Shown in pieces: positions 1-10,914 of a stretch of 64,000 nucleotides of DNA. The DNA lies in contig JBCDDC010000011.1 in assembly GCA_039180675.1 (NCBI GenBank), positions 62,001-126,000 on the forward strand, given 5' to 3'. Positions within the stretch are counted from its first letter, which is position 1, and each line of letters begins with the position of its first letter. Under the pieces are notes generated by a model that worked only from the letters and a program-made list of their open reading frames with translations, searched no databases and was not told where the DNA came from. Source of the stretch: Thermohalobaculum sp039180675. Lineage in GTDB: Bacteria > Pseudomonadota > Alphaproteobacteria > Rhodobacterales > Rhodobacteraceae. The translations under genes were made by a program, and so were the position numbers.

Positions 1-55
1 CTCGGCAACATGCCTATCCCGCCGAGCGGACGCGATCGCCCGGCGGGAGCATTTG

Positions 56-985
56 TCACCCGCTGCCGTCGTTTCGTGGATGGGCGGCGTTGTAGACCTC
101 GAGGATCCGTGCCTCATCGAGGCCGGTGTAGATTTGCGTTGAGCTGAGCTTCGCGTGGCCGAGCAGTTCCTGGATTGCCCGCAGGTCTCCTCCCGCCGCC
201 AGAAGCTGCGTCGCGAAGGAATGGCGCAAAGCATGTGGCGTGGCTGACGCGGGCAGGCCGAGCGCGGTGCGCGCCTCCGCCATAGCCCCGCTGAGCGTCC
301 GCCGGTTGAGCGCACCTCCCCGCGCGCCCAGAAAGAGTGCATCATGCGGCGCCGGGGTATGCGGGCAAAGCGCGCGGTAATGCTCGACCGCGTCGCGGGA
401 GATGGGCAGGACCGGCACCTCGCGTTCCTTGCCCCCCTTGCCGATGACCCGGATCACTTCGCCGAGCGGGGCGTCTTTCTGACGAAGGCCGAGCGCCTCC
501 GAGATCCGGAGCCCCGCGCCCCAGATCAGGGTCAACGCCGCCTGATCGCGTGCGGTGATCCAAGGTTCGCGATGGGCTGAGACTGCCTCCAGCAGGGCAT
601 GAGCGCCGTCGGCGCTGACCGGGCGTGGCAGCCGGGCCGGGACCTTTGGCGATCGGATTGCGTGGATCGCCGGGCAGGTGATGCCTTCGGCATCGTCAAG
701 CCAGCCATGGAAGCTGCGGAGCGCGGAGATCTTCTTGGCAAGCGTCCGGCTGCCGACGCCGCCGGCGCGCTGCGACGCCATCCAGGACCGCAGATCGCGC
801 TCGCTGATCTCGCCAAGAGACTTTGCGCCAAACCGTCCGCCGCGGTGCTCCGCCATAAACCCCAGATATTCCGAAGTGGCTTGCAGATAGACATCTACGG
901 TCTTCGGGTCGAGCCCGCGTACCGCGCTAAGTTGGCCCGCCCAGCGGCGCATCAGGTCGATCGCGCCGTCTGAGATCAGCGTCAT
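56..985 (-). CDS. xerC: Tyrosine recombinase XerC
   Basis: Site-specific tyrosine recombinase that resolves chromosome dimers at dif with its partner XerD. The 309-residue protein has an N-terminal SAM-like core-binding domain (about residues 10-100) and a C-terminal catalytic domain. The full catalytic set is visible: R160 in GAGLRISE, K183 in IGKGGKERE, H251 and R254 in HALRH, H277 in LLGH and nucleophile Y286 in STQIYTG. The ATG at 985 overlaps the stop of the upstream DUF484 gene as ATGA. Reading further upstream only continues into the DUF484 gene in another frame, so the longer version is rejected. A DUF484-xerC pairing is also seen in gammaproteobacteria. It looks like the housekeeping XerC, not a phage integrase. 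Confidence 0.93.
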   Translation of the reverse strand: MTLISDGAIDLMRRWAGQLSAVRGLDPKTVDVYLQATSEYLGFMAEHRGGRFGAKSLGEISERDLRSWMASQRAGGVGSRTLAKKISALRSFHGWLDDAEGITCPAIHAIRSPKVPARLPRPVSADGAHALLEAVSAHREPWITARDQAALTLIWGAGLRISEALGLRQKDAPLGEVIRVIGKGGKEREVPVLPISRDAVEHYRALCPHTPAPHDALFLGARGGALNRRTLSGAMAEARTALGLPASATPHALRHSFATQLLAAGGDLRAIQELLGHAKLSSTQIYTGLDEARILEVYNAAHPRNDGSG

Positions 986-1728
986 ATCTTCGGATCGGTC
1001 CCCAGGTGGCGCACAAGCAGGCGCTGCGCGACCTCGCCCGCAAAGGCCAGAAGATCGGTACCCTGATCGGGCGAGAACCGCTCTGGATCCGCGGCGCCGA
1101 AGGCCAGAAGACCCTTCACCCCGCTCAGCTCCATCGGCAGAAGCGCCTCGGACTGCGAGGGCGAGAGGTGGCCGAAGACGATCTCCTTCTCGCCTGGGCA
1201 TTGCCTCAGGGTCACGCGCAGCGGCTCTCCCGGCTCGAGATGCAGATAATCGCTGATAGTCCCCTCGGGCAGGATCACCACTCGCCCGTCGAGCCCGGGT
1301 GCAAGCTCGTCGGCCGCGCGTGCTTCCGAGACATTCGCCTCGAGACAGAGCCTCGCCTCCTCGACACCCACCATCAGCGGCAGGTCATGGACCAGCCGGC
1401 GCAGGAAGGTGCTCATATGCTCGGCATCGATAAGCGCGAGGATCGCGCGGTGGATCTGGTTCGTCGTCGCCACGTTTTCATAGGCCGCGGCCACGACCGA
1501 GCGGTTGGTCCGCATCAGCTTTTGCAGCCGGCCCTCCATCCGCTCGACCAGCCGGTCGCGCAGATCGACCACATTGCGTGCGCCCTGCGCCTGAGAACCG
1601 ATCAGGACCCGCATCACCTGGTCGTCGTTCAGCACCAGATCCGGGTTCGCCAGGATCAGGGAACGGATCAGCTCCTGCTCGCCATCGTCGAGGTTGACCG
1701 CCCCGCCGGTGATCATCGGCGCCCTCAT
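982..1728 (-). CDS. DUF484 family protein (GAF-like)
   Basis: A 248-residue protein of the DUF484 family, whose C-terminal half resembles a GAF domain. Its biochemical role is unknown. The N-terminal part (about residues 15-95) is helical and contains DLRDRLVERMEGRLQKL, likely a coiled coil. The rest carries the GAF-like alpha/beta pattern. The gene overlaps the aldolase gene upstream (ATGA) and xerC downstream (ATGA), so the three are probably translated from one message. The link with XerC is conserved in other proteobacteria and hints at a role in chromosome dimer resolution, but that is inference. Confidence 0.85.
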   Translation of the reverse strand: MRAPMITGGAVNLDDGEQELIRSLILANPDLVLNDDQVMRVLIGSQAQGARNVVDLRDRLVERMEGRLQKLMRTNRSVVAAAYENVATTNQIHRAILALIDAEHMSTFLRRLVHDLPLMVGVEEARLCLEANVSEARAADELAPGLDGRVVILPEGTISDYLHLEPGEPLRVTLRQCPGEKEIVFGHLSPSQSEALLPMELSGVKGLLAFGAADPERFSPDQGTDLLAFAGEVAQRLLVRHLGTDPKI

Positions 1729-2381
1729 GACAGGATGCTCTGGCCGGTCTTCGCCCAGTCGGCGAGGAACGCATCCAGTCCTTTGTCTGTCAGTACATGG
1801 TCGGCCAGTTTCTTGAGCACACTGGGGGGGATCGTCGCGACATCCGCGCCGATCAGGGCCGATTCCTTGACATGGCCCACGGTGCGGATCGAGGCGGCGA
1901 GGATCTGGGTCTCATAGCCATAATTGTCGTATATCGTCCGGATCTCGGAGATCAGCTCCATCCCGTCCTGTCCGTTATCGTCGAGCCGCCCGATGAAGGG
2001 AGAGATGAAGGTTGCGCCCGCTTTGGCCGCCAAGAGTGCCTGATTGGCCGAGAAGCAGAGTGTGACGTTGACCATCGTGCCCGCATCGGTAAGCGCCTTG
2101 CAGGTTTTGAGCCCGTCCCAGGTCAGGGGAACCTTCACCGCGATATTCGGCGCGATCTGGGCCAGTTTCCGGCCTTCCTCGAGCATCGCCGCGTGCTCGG
2201 TCGCCGTCACTTCGGCAGAGACCGGACCATCCACTTCGGCGCAGATTTCCTTGGTCACCTCCAGGATATCACGGCCGGATTTCAGGATCAGAGAGGGATT
2301 TGTGGTCACCCCGTCCACCATGCCGGTTGCGTTCAGATCGCGGATCTCGTCAATCTCTGCTGTGTCTATAAAAAACTTCAT
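1725..2381 (-). CDS. fsa: Transaldolase-like fructose-6-phosphate aldolase
   Basis: A 218-residue class I aldolase of the small transaldolase/FSA family (typical length 214-220). The Schiff-base lysine is K83 in NIAVKVPLT, and the family motifs FIDTAEIDEI and GVTTNPSLI lie at the N-terminus. It either interconverts pentose phosphate pathway intermediates or cleaves fructose 6-phosphate; sequence alone does not separate these activities. The start is the ATG at 2381 (MKFFIDTAE), which fits the family N-terminus. An in-frame upstream extension has no family similarity. It is the first gene of the aldolase-DUF484-xerC unit and is divergent from priA, with about 75 bases between the two starts. 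Confidence 0.9.
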   Translation of the reverse strand: MKFFIDTAEIDEIRDLNATGMVDGVTTNPSLILKSGRDILEVTKEICAEVDGPVSAEVTATEHAAMLEEGRKLAQIAPNIAVKVPLTWDGLKTCKALTDAGTMVNVTLCFSANQALLAAKAGATFISPFIGRLDDNGQDGMELISEIRTIYDNYGYETQILAASIRTVGHVKESALIGADVATIPPSVLKKLADHVLTDKGLDAFLADWAKTGQSILS

Positions 2382-2456
2382 GCGGCGTCCCCTCCGGCTC
2401 AGAAGCAAGCTCCGGCTGGACCCTACAGGAACACAAGCCATGGGGCCAAGCCCTTT

Positions 2457-4658
2457 ATGAACCACCAGATGATCCGTTTTGGTCCCGGAGAGGCGGTTGG
2501 CGTGATGTTGCCTGCGCCCTTTGACGGCGCGCTGGATTATGTGGTGCCTGAAGAGATGTGGCTAAGACCCGGGGACATCGTGCAGGTCGCGCTCGGGACC
2601 CGTCCGATGACGGGCGTTGTCTGGGGCGCGGGCGAGGGCGCGCGCGCGGTCGAGACGCTCAAATCGGTGATCAAGAAATTCGATGTCCCGCCGGTGCGCA
2701 CCGAGATGCGCGCCTTCCTCGACCGCGCGGCGGATTACACGCTGACACCCCCCGGGATGATGGCCAGAATGGCGACACGGGTGCCCGATCTGGGTAAACC
2801 GCCGCCGACCCGTCGGTTTTGGGCTCTGACCGGCGCGGCGCCGGAGCGTGAGACACCCGCGCGCCGCCGGGTGATCGAGGTTCTCGAAGATCATGGCGGC
2901 ATGGGCCTGGCCACCAGCGAGATCGCGGCGATGGCGGGCGTCTCGTCGGCTGTCGTCACCGGGCTTGGAAAGGCTGGGGTTTTGGCCCCGCGCGAGATCG
3001 CCCGGGATGCGCCCTTTGCGCCGCTTTTCGGCCAGAAGGAGGGTGCGCATCTGAACGCGGGTCAGGCCGCCGCCGCGAAGGCGCTGAGGAAGGCCGTGGC
3101 GGCACGGGAGTTCAGCGCCACCCTGCTCAAGGGCGTGACCGGGTCAGGGAAAACGGAGGTTTATCTCGAAGCCGTCGCGGAATGCATTGCCGCAGGCCGC
3201 CAGGCGCTGGTTCTGGTGCCTGAAGTCGCCCTGACGCCCGGCTTCCTCGCACGGGTCGAGGCGCGTTTCGGCGCGCAACCCGGCGAATGGCATCATGGCG
3301 TCCCTCCGCCTGAGCGCCGCCGGGTGTGGATGGCGGTGGCGGAGGGCAGGGTGCAACTCGTCGTGGGCGCGCGCTCGGCGCTTTTCCTCCCCTTCACCGA
3401 TCTCGGCCTGATCGTGGTGGACGAGGAGCATGAGACAAGTTTCAAGCAGGAGGACAACGTCCTCTACCACGCCCGCGATATGGCGGTGCTGCGCGCCTCG
3501 GAGGAGGGGGCCGCGGTCGTGCTCGCCTCCGCCACGCCGTCGCTCGAGACCTGGGTGAACGCGGAGAGCGGGAAGTATAACCGCCTTGACCTGCCGGAGC
3601 GCTTCGGCGCGGCGGTGATGCCCGAGATGCGGATGATCGATCTGCGGACTGAGAACCCCGGGCGCAATCGTTGGCTCTCGGAGCCCCTGATCGATGTTGC
3701 CCGTGCCCGGCTGGCGCGTGGGGAGCAGGTGCTGTTCTTTCTCAATCGCCGGGGCTATGCACCGCTGACCCGGTGTCTTGCCTGCGGGCACAACTTCCAG
3801 TGCACCGATTGCGACGCGCTGATGGTGACGCACCGGTTCCGCAACCAGCTTCTCTGCCACCAGTGCGGGCACATTGCGCCCTTGCCGCGGGCCTGCCCGG
3901 AATGCGGCCGGGACGATCGGCTCGCAGTCATTGGGCCGGGCGTAGAGCGTCTGGCGGAGGAGGCGGCAGAACAATTCCCCGGGGCCCGGATCGAGATCCT
4001 GAGCTCGGATATCGCCGAGGGACCCGGAGCGCTGAAAGAGCGCCTCCAGGCGATCGCCGAGGGGGAGGCGGATATCATTATCGGAACCCAGATGGTGGCA
4101 AAGGGGCATAACTTCCCGCTTCTGACCCTCGTGGGCGTCGTCGATGCGGATATGGGGCTTGCCGGCGGTGATCTGCGGGCGGCGGAACGGACGTTCCAGT
4201 TGATCCATCAGGTGGCGGGCCGCGCCGGGCGGGCGGAGAAGCCAGGCGTGGCGATGATCCAGACCGCCTCGCCCGACCATGACTTGATGCAGGCAATCCT
4301 GTCGGGTGAATCGGAGGCATTCTGGCGGGCAGAGGCCGCGATCCGGGAGGGTGCGGGCGCACCGCCCTTTGGCCGGATGGCCGGTGTCGTCGTCTCCGGC
4401 ACCGATGAGCGCAATGTCTGGGAGGTGGCTAACGGGCTCGCAAGGGCTGCACCGATGCTGGCGAAGGCCGGTGCGCAGGTTCTGGGTCCAGCCCCGGCCC
4501 CCTTTGCCAGGCTGCGCGGGCGGCACCGGGTACGGCTTTTGATCCGCGCGCCAAAGGGAGCGCGGATTCAGCCTGCGATCCGGGAGTGGCGCGCCTCGGT
4601 CAAAGGCTCTGGCCAGACTCGGGTTGTCGTCGATATCGACCCGCAGAGCTTTCTCTGA
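2457..4658 (+). CDS. priA: Primosomal protein N' (replication restart helicase PriA)
   Basis: Superfamily 2 DNA helicase that reloads the replisome at stalled forks. The 733-residue protein has an N-terminal 3' DNA-binding domain, a winged-helix segment (about 130-180), Walker A GVTGSGKT at 226-233 and a DEEH box at 322-325. A zinc-binding insert follows with paired cysteines (CLACG, CTDC, CHQCG, CPECG), then the C-terminal helicase lobe with QVAGRAGRAEKPG. The ATG at 2457 is used; a second ATG at 2469 is possible because neither has a strong ribosome site. A large open frame on the opposite strand is an antisense shadow. Confidence 0.95.
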   Translation: MNHQMIRFGPGEAVGVMLPAPFDGALDYVVPEEMWLRPGDIVQVALGTRPMTGVVWGAGEGARAVETLKSVIKKFDVPPVRTEMRAFLDRAADYTLTPPGMMARMATRVPDLGKPPPTRRFWALTGAAPERETPARRRVIEVLEDHGGMGLATSEIAAMAGVSSAVVTGLGKAGVLAPREIARDAPFAPLFGQKEGAHLNAGQAAAAKALRKAVAAREFSATLLKGVTGSGKTEVYLEAVAECIAAGRQALVLVPEVALTPGFLARVEARFGAQPGEWHHGVPPPERRRVWMAVAEGRVQLVVGARSALFLPFTDLGLIVVDEEHETSFKQEDNVLYHARDMAVLRASEEGAAVVLASATPSLETWVNAESGKYNRLDLPERFGAAVMPEMRMIDLRTENPGRNRWLSEPLIDVARARLARGEQVLFFLNRRGYAPLTRCLACGHNFQCTDCDALMVTHRFRNQLLCHQCGHIAPLPRACPECGRDDRLAVIGPGVERLAEEAAEQFPGARIEILSSDIAEGPGALKERLQAIAEGEADIIIGTQMVAKGHNFPLLTLVGVVDADMGLAGGDLRAAERTFQLIHQVAGRAGRAEKPGVAMIQTASPDHDLMQAILSGESEAFWRAEAAIREGAGAPPFGRMAGVVVSGTDERNVWEVANGLARAAPMLAKAGAQVLGPAPAPFARLRGRHRVRLLIRAPKGARIQPAIREWRASVKGSGQTRVVVDIDPQSFL

Positions 4659-4833
4659 CCGCAAGGCCCTGACAGCAAGGACCGGGTGGCCGGGGCTCCG
4701 TGAGGCGGGCAGTCTTCGCGGGAGCCGCCACAGCCTCTCCCCACGCCTCCCATGCGAGGGCAGCGCCAGGTGGCACCCCTGTCGCAACCCACCCGCCCGG
4801 CGCGGGGAGAGGCGCCAGAGAGGAGAGCCAGCG

Positions 4834-5322
4834 ATGCCGCATCTCTATACCCCGATCGACACGAAGACCGTGCGTGCCTTCCAGGCGGGCGGATTGGATG
4901 CGAACGGTCAGCGCCCGGAGCGGGCCGTATCGGACGGGGAAGGCATGCCCTGCCGCCATTGTCTGAGGAACATTCCTAAGGGGCGCGGCATGCTGATCCT
5001 CGCCCACCGCCCGTTCCCGGCGCCGCAACCCTATGCCGAGACGGGGCCGATTTTCCTTTGCGCCGATCCCTGCGATCCCTGGGAAGGGCCCGGGGTGCCG
5101 CCGATTCTTACGAGCAGCCCGGAATATCTGATCAAGGGATATACGTCCGATGACCGGATCAGATACGGGACCGGCGCCGTGGTGCCTGCAACGGCGCTGG
5201 ATGACGAGATCGCCCGGCGGCTTTCCGATCCCGAAATCGCTTTCGTCGACGTCCGGAGCGCGAGGAACAATTGCTTTCAATGCCGGGCGGTGCGTAAGGC
5301 GGCGGATACTGCGACATTGTGA
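4834..5322 (+). CDS. DUF1203 family protein
   Basis: A 162-residue protein matching the DUF1203 family of unknown function. Visible family features are GLDANGQRPERAVSDG, the CRHCL cysteine pair, LILAHRPFPAPQPYAETGPIFL and a C-terminal NCFQCRAV segment, suggesting bound metal or redox-active cysteines. The start at 4834 is preceded by AGGAGAG at about 4821. An in-frame extension back to 4624 runs through the end of priA and is not credible. It stands alone between priA and the ATP synthase operon. No function is assigned. Confidence 0.85.
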   Translation: MPHLYTPIDTKTVRAFQAGGLDANGQRPERAVSDGEGMPCRHCLRNIPKGRGMLILAHRPFPAPQPYAETGPIFLCADPCDPWEGPGVPPILTSSPEYLIKGYTSDDRIRYGTGAVVPATALDDEIARRLSDPEIAFVDVRSARNNCFQCRAVRKAADTATL

Positions 5323-5518
5323 CCGCAGCAGGCGTGGCCTGAATCGCTTTTCTTTCCCAGTTTCGCGGGGCAAGACGCGTCCGGGACTTCGCGGGCCGCG
5401 GAGAGTTGTACTTTCCGGCCCTATCTGGTAGCGAGTGCCCGCGCCATCCGCCCCCTGCGGAAAAGCGCCCTGCGAGACAGCGCCTGACGCCCGTCAGGCA
5501 TCACGAGAAAGGCTCGAC

Positions 5519-6078
5519 GTGACCGCTTCTTCCAGTCTTACCTCCAGTGCGGCGGGACGCTATTCAACCGCTCTGTTCGACCTGGCGAAAGAGGAAGGTG
5601 CGCTTGAGCAGGTGGAGAGCGATCTGAAGGCTCTGAAGGAGGCGCTCGCCAAAAGCGCCGATCTGCGCCACCTGATCGCGAGCCCGGTTCACACCCGCGA
5701 CGAGCAGGGCCGCGCGCTGGCCTCGATCGCCGAGGCCATGGGGCTGGGCCAGCTCACCAAAAACGTGCTTGGCCTTATGGCGGCGAACCGGCGCCTCTTC
5801 ACGCTGGAGCGGTTCGTGGATGCCTTCGAAATCCTGATGGCCGAGCATCGCGGCGAAGTGAGCGCGGAGGTGACCTCCGCCCAGGCGCTGAGCGATGAGC
5901 AGACTGCGAAACTCGCGGCAGAGCTCAAGACGTCGGTCGGTCAGGATGTGAAACTGAATGTCGCCGTCGATGAGACCCTCATCGGCGGCCTTATTGTCAA
6001 AGTGGGTTCCAAGATGATCGACAGCTCGATCCGCTCGAAACTCGCAGGTCTGCAAAATGCTATGAAAGAGGTCGGGTG

Positions 6079-6079
<1 letters not shown>
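5519..6079 (+). CDS. atpH: ATP synthase F1 subunit delta
   Basis: Delta subunit (OSCP equivalent) of F1F0 ATP synthase, linking the top of F1 to the peripheral stalk. The 186-residue product has the N-terminal helical bundle (AAGRYSTALFDLAKEEGALE) and the C-terminal segment GGLIVKVGSKMIDSSIRSKL typical of the family. The GTG at 5519 is chosen because it gives the usual length and follows a GAAAGG ribosome-site candidate; the in-frame upstream stretch is Cys/Pro-rich and not family-like. It is the first gene of atpHAGDC. The stop overlaps the atpA ATG at 6079. Confidence 0.93.
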
Positions 6080-7617
<1,538 letters not shown>

Positions 7618-7642
7618 GACTGAGTGAGAGGAGCCTCGGGCG

Positions 7643-8518
7643 ATGCCTAGCCTCAAGGACCTGAAAAACCGGATCAATTCGGTCAAATCGACCCGGAAGA
7701 TCACCTCGGCCATGAAGATGGTGGCGGCGGCAAAGCTCCGCCGCGCGCAGGAACATGCCGAGGCGGCGCGCCCCTTTGCCGAGCGCATGGACGCTGTTCT
7801 CGGCAACCTTGCCAAGAGCGCGAAAGACAGCCCGTCTGCCCCGCGCCTTCTGGCCGGCACCGGGTCGGATCAGACGCATCTGCTGGTCGTTGCCAGTTCG
7901 GAACGCGGTCTCTGCGGCGGCTTCAACAGCTCGATTGCGAAGCTTGCGCGGCAGGATATCGAAAGGCTTCAGGCGGCCGGTAAGACGGTGAAGATCCTGA
8001 CCATCGGTAAAAAGGGCCGCGAAATACTCAAGCGCGGCTTCGAGGACCTGATGGTCGGTCATATCGACCTGAGTGACGTAAAAAAGATCGGCTACACCAA
8101 CGCGGCCGACATCGCCAAGGATGTCCTGACGCGGTTCGACAACGGCGAGTTCGATATCGCCACGCTCTACTACAACCAGTTCAAATCGGTGATCAGCCAG
8201 ATCCCGACCGCGCTCCAGATTGTCCCCGCCAGTTTCCCGGAGACGGATGGCGAGGAAGAGCCGGTGAATTACGAGTACGAGCCGGAGGAGGAGGAGATCC
8301 TCGCCGATCTTCTGCCCCGCAACCTCGGTGTCCAGATCTTCCGCGGCCTGCTTGAGAACGCGGCATCTGAGCAGGGCGCCCGGATGTCCGCGATGGACAA
8401 CGCGACCCGGAATGCCGGCGAGATGATCGACAGGCTGACCATCGAATACAACCGCTCGCGCCAGGCTGCGATCACGAGCGAACTGATCGAAATCATTTCG
8501 GGCGCCGAGGCGCTCTGA
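7643..8518 (+). CDS. atpG: ATP synthase F1 subunit gamma
   Basis: Central-stalk rotor subunit of F1, 291 residues. The N-terminal helix MPSLKDLKNRINSVKSTRKI and KITSAMKMVAAAKLRRAQ are the conserved rotor signature. The C-terminal helix NATRNAGEMIDRLTIEYNRS, ending with RQAAITSELIEIISGAEAL, matches the part that turns inside the alpha/beta hexamer. It has an acidic segment (EEPVNYEYEPEEEE, about residues 205-218) between the two coiled-coil arms. AGAGGAG lies about 10 bases before the ATG. It sits 25 bases after atpA in the same operon. Confidence 0.96.
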   Translation: MPSLKDLKNRINSVKSTRKITSAMKMVAAAKLRRAQEHAEAARPFAERMDAVLGNLAKSAKDSPSAPRLLAGTGSDQTHLLVVASSERGLCGGFNSSIAKLARQDIERLQAAGKTVKILTIGKKGREILKRGFEDLMVGHIDLSDVKKIGYTNAADIAKDVLTRFDNGEFDIATLYYNQFKSVISQIPTALQIVPASFPETDGEEEPVNYEYEPEEEEILADLLPRNLGVQIFRGLLENAASEQGARMSAMDNATRNAGEMIDRLTIEYNRSRQAAITSELIEIISGAEAL

Positions 8519-8533
8519 CAGGAGGAGTAAGAC

Positions 8534-9955
8534 ATGGGCATCCAGGGCAAAGTCACCCAGGTCATCGGTGCCGTCGTCGACGTCCAGTTCGACGATCACC
8601 TGCCTGAAATCCTGAACGCGCTTGAGACCGACAACAACGGCAACCGGCTGGTGCTCGAGGTCGCTCAGCATCTGGGCGAGAGCACCGTGCGCACAATCGC
8701 GATGGACGCGACCGAGGGCCTTGTCCGTGGCCAGGGAGTGACCGACACCGAGCAGCCGATCGCTGTGCCAGTCGGCACTGCAACGCTCGGCCGGATCATG
8801 AACGTGATCGGCGAGCCCGTGGATGAGAAGGGCCCCGTCGAGTCGGATGCGAAGCGCGCGATCCACCAGGAAGCCCCGGAATTCGTCGCTCAGTCCACCG
8901 AGTCGGAAATCCTTGTGACCGGCATCAAGGTCGTCGACCTGCTCGCCCCTTACTCGAAGGGCGGGAAGATCGGCCTTTTCGGCGGCGCGGGTGTCGGCAA
9001 GACCGTGCTGATCATGGAACTGATCAACAACATCGCGAAGGCGCACTCGGGCTTCTCGGTCTTCGCCGGTGTGGGCGAGCGGACCCGCGAGGGCAATGAC
9101 CTCTACCACGAAATGATCGAATCGAACGTGATCGTTCCCGACAACCTCTCGGAGTCGAAAGTGGCGCTGGTCTACGGCCAGATGAATGAGCCTCCGGGTG
9201 CCCGGGCCCGTGTCGCGCTCACCGGCCTAACGCTGGCCGAGCAGTTCCGCGACGAAACCGGGACCGACGTTTTGTTCTTCGTCGACAACATCTTCCGCTT
9301 CACTCAGGCGGGTTCGGAGGTGTCGGCGCTTCTGGGCCGGATCCCGTCTGCCGTGGGATATCAGCCGACGCTTGCCACCGACATGGGCTCGATGCAGGAG
9401 CGGATCACCTCGACCAAGAACGGCTCAATCACCTCGGTGCAGGCGATCTACGTGCCTGCGGATGACCTCACCGACCCGGCGCCTGCGACCTCGTTTGCCC
9501 ACCTCGACGCGACGACCGTGCTGTCGCGCCAGATCGCCGAGCTTGGAATCTACCCGGCGGTTGACCCGCTCGACTCGACCTCCCGGATCCTCGATCCGGT
9601 AGTGATCGGCGAGGAGCACTATCAGGTGGCCCGCGACGTGCAGGGCATCCTTCAGCGCTACAAGTCGCTGCAGGACATCATCGCCATCCTCGGGATGGAC
9701 GAGCTGTCGGAGGAGGACAAACTGACCGTGGCGCGCGCGCGCAAGGTTCAGCGTTTCCTCAGCCAGCCCTTCTTCGTCGCCGAGGTCTTCACTGGCTCGC
9801 CCGGCAAGCTGGTCCCGATCGAGAAGACGATCGACGGGTTCAAGCGCCTGGTCGCTGGTGAATTCGACCACCTGCCGGAGGCCGCCTTCTACATGGTTGG
9901 CGACATGGATGAGGCGGTCGAGAAGGCCGAGAAGATGGCCGCAGAAGCGGCCTGA
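8534..9955 (+). CDS. atpD: ATP synthase F1 subunit beta
   Basis: Catalytic beta subunit of F1, 473 residues. The P-loop GGAGVGKT is at 150-157, followed by GVGERTREGNDLYHEM (catalytic glutamate), the Walker B strand DVLFFVDNIFRF and the ALLGRIPSAVGYQPTL segment. The DELSEEDK loop near residue 395 is the DELSEED motif that transmits torque to gamma. A GGAGGAG ribosome site lies just before the ATG at 8534. It is the fourth gene of atpHAGDC. Confidence 0.97.
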   Translation: MGIQGKVTQVIGAVVDVQFDDHLPEILNALETDNNGNRLVLEVAQHLGESTVRTIAMDATEGLVRGQGVTDTEQPIAVPVGTATLGRIMNVIGEPVDEKGPVESDAKRAIHQEAPEFVAQSTESEILVTGIKVVDLLAPYSKGGKIGLFGGAGVGKTVLIMELINNIAKAHSGFSVFAGVGERTREGNDLYHEMIESNVIVPDNLSESKVALVYGQMNEPPGARARVALTGLTLAEQFRDETGTDVLFFVDNIFRFTQAGSEVSALLGRIPSAVGYQPTLATDMGSMQERITSTKNGSITSVQAIYVPADDLTDPAPATSFAHLDATTVLSRQIAELGIYPAVDPLDSTSRILDPVVIGEEHYQVARDVQGILQRYKSLQDIIAILGMDELSEEDKLTVARARKVQRFLSQPFFVAEVFTGSPGKLVPIEKTIDGFKRLVAGEFDHLPEAAFYMVGDMDEAVEKAEKMAAEAA

Positions 9956-9981
9956 CCGGACGATCATCGGGAGACGCCACC

Positions 9982-10365
9982 ATGGCGGAGATGCTGAATT
10001 TCGAACTCGTGAGCCCCGAGCGTCTTCTGGCCTCGACAGAGGCCGAGGCAGTGACCATTCCCGGCATGATGGGCGAGATGACGGCGATGGCCAACCACGC
10101 ACCGTTTCTGACCACCCTGCGCCCCGGTTTTGTGACAGTGGGTTCGGAGAAGTACTTCGTTACCGGCGGGTTCGCCGAGATCTCGAACAACACGGTCTCG
10201 GTCCTGGCGGAGGAGGCCTATACAGCCGACGAAGTCACTGCGGACTGGCTCAACGAGCGCATCGCGTCCGGCGAGGCAGAAATGGCTGATGTGGCGGAGG
10301 ATCGTCTGCAGGCGGAAAACCAGCGCCTCAACGACCTGCGCGCAATGAAAGATCAGATCGGCTGA
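9982..10365 (+). CDS. atpC: ATP synthase F1 subunit epsilon
   Basis: Epsilon subunit of F1 ATP synthase, 127 residues. The N-terminal beta-sandwich contains FELVSPERLLASTEAEAVTIPG and GMMGEMTAMANHAPFLTTLRPG, and a short helical C-terminal hairpin follows. It connects the rotor to the c-ring and can inhibit hydrolysis. It is the last gene of the operon and converges on rppH, with only about 15 bases between the stops. No clear intrinsic terminator is visible there. Confidence 0.94.
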   Translation: MAEMLNFELVSPERLLASTEAEAVTIPGMMGEMTAMANHAPFLTTLRPGFVTVGSEKYFVTGGFAEISNNTVSVLAEEAYTADEVTADWLNERIASGEAEMADVAEDRLQAENQRLNDLRAMKDQIG

Positions 10366-10380
10366 GCATCGACAGCGAGA

Positions 10381-10872
10381 TCAGATCAACAGATCTTCGA
10401 ACTCCGCGAAAACCCGTGAGTAAGTGTCGCGCTTGAACGGCACGATTTTGCGGATCAGTTCCGCCTCAGGCATCCAGGCCCAAGCGCGGAATTCGGGTTC
10501 GTGGGTGTCGATCTGCACATCCGCATCGGTTCCGTGGAATTGCAGGGCGAACCAGCGCTGCTTTTGCCCACGATACCGCCCTTTCCAGAGCTTCGAGACC
10601 AGATGGCGCGGCAGGTCATAGGCGTGCCACTCGGAACTCTCGCGCAGGACCTCGACCTTTTCGGAGACGATCCCCGTCTCCTCGGTCAATTCGCGGAGTG
10701 CCGCCTCAACCGGGGTTTCGCCCTGATCGATGCCGCCCTGTGGCATCTGCCAGGCATCCATGTGGCTGTCTAGGCGCTGACCTGCAAAGATGTGGCCGTT
10801 GCGGTTGAGAACCACCAACCCGACGCTGGGCCGGTAAGGCAGTTTCTCGATCGCCTCGACCGACAGGGCCAC
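10381..10872 (-). CDS. rppH: RNA pyrophosphohydrolase (Nudix)
   Basis: Nudix hydrolase of the RppH/NudH type, which removes pyrophosphate from 5'-triphosphate mRNA ends and so starts decay, or hydrolyses dinucleoside polyphosphates. The Nudix box is complete: GGIDQGETPVEAALREL followed by TEETGI. The flanking family residues YRPSVGLVVLNRNGHIFAGQR and WQMPQGG are present. The 163-residue length is normal. It is the last gene of the gpmI-envC-ctpA-rppH series and lies 42 bases after the S41 protease gene. Confidence 0.92.
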   Translation of the reverse strand: MALSVEAIEKLPYRPSVGLVVLNRNGHIFAGQRLDSHMDAWQMPQGGIDQGETPVEAALRELTEETGIVSEKVEVLRESSEWHAYDLPRHLVSKLWKGRYRGQKQRWFALQFHGTDADVQIDTHEPEFRAWAWMPEAELIRKIVPFKRDTYSRVFAEFEDLLI

Positions 10873-10914
10873 GGGACCTCCTTCATACGCACTGTGGGGC
10901 CGGAGCCCCTCAGG

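Noticed and set aside
56..985. xerC as a sign of an integrated element
   Set aside because: It is coupled to DUF484 and aldolase genes in a housekeeping layout; no attachment-site repeats or phage genes nearby.
3144..4787. A 547-codon open frame on the minus strand opposite priA
   Set aside because: Antisense shadow caused by high GC; Arg/Pro/His-rich with no family features, while priA is unambiguous.
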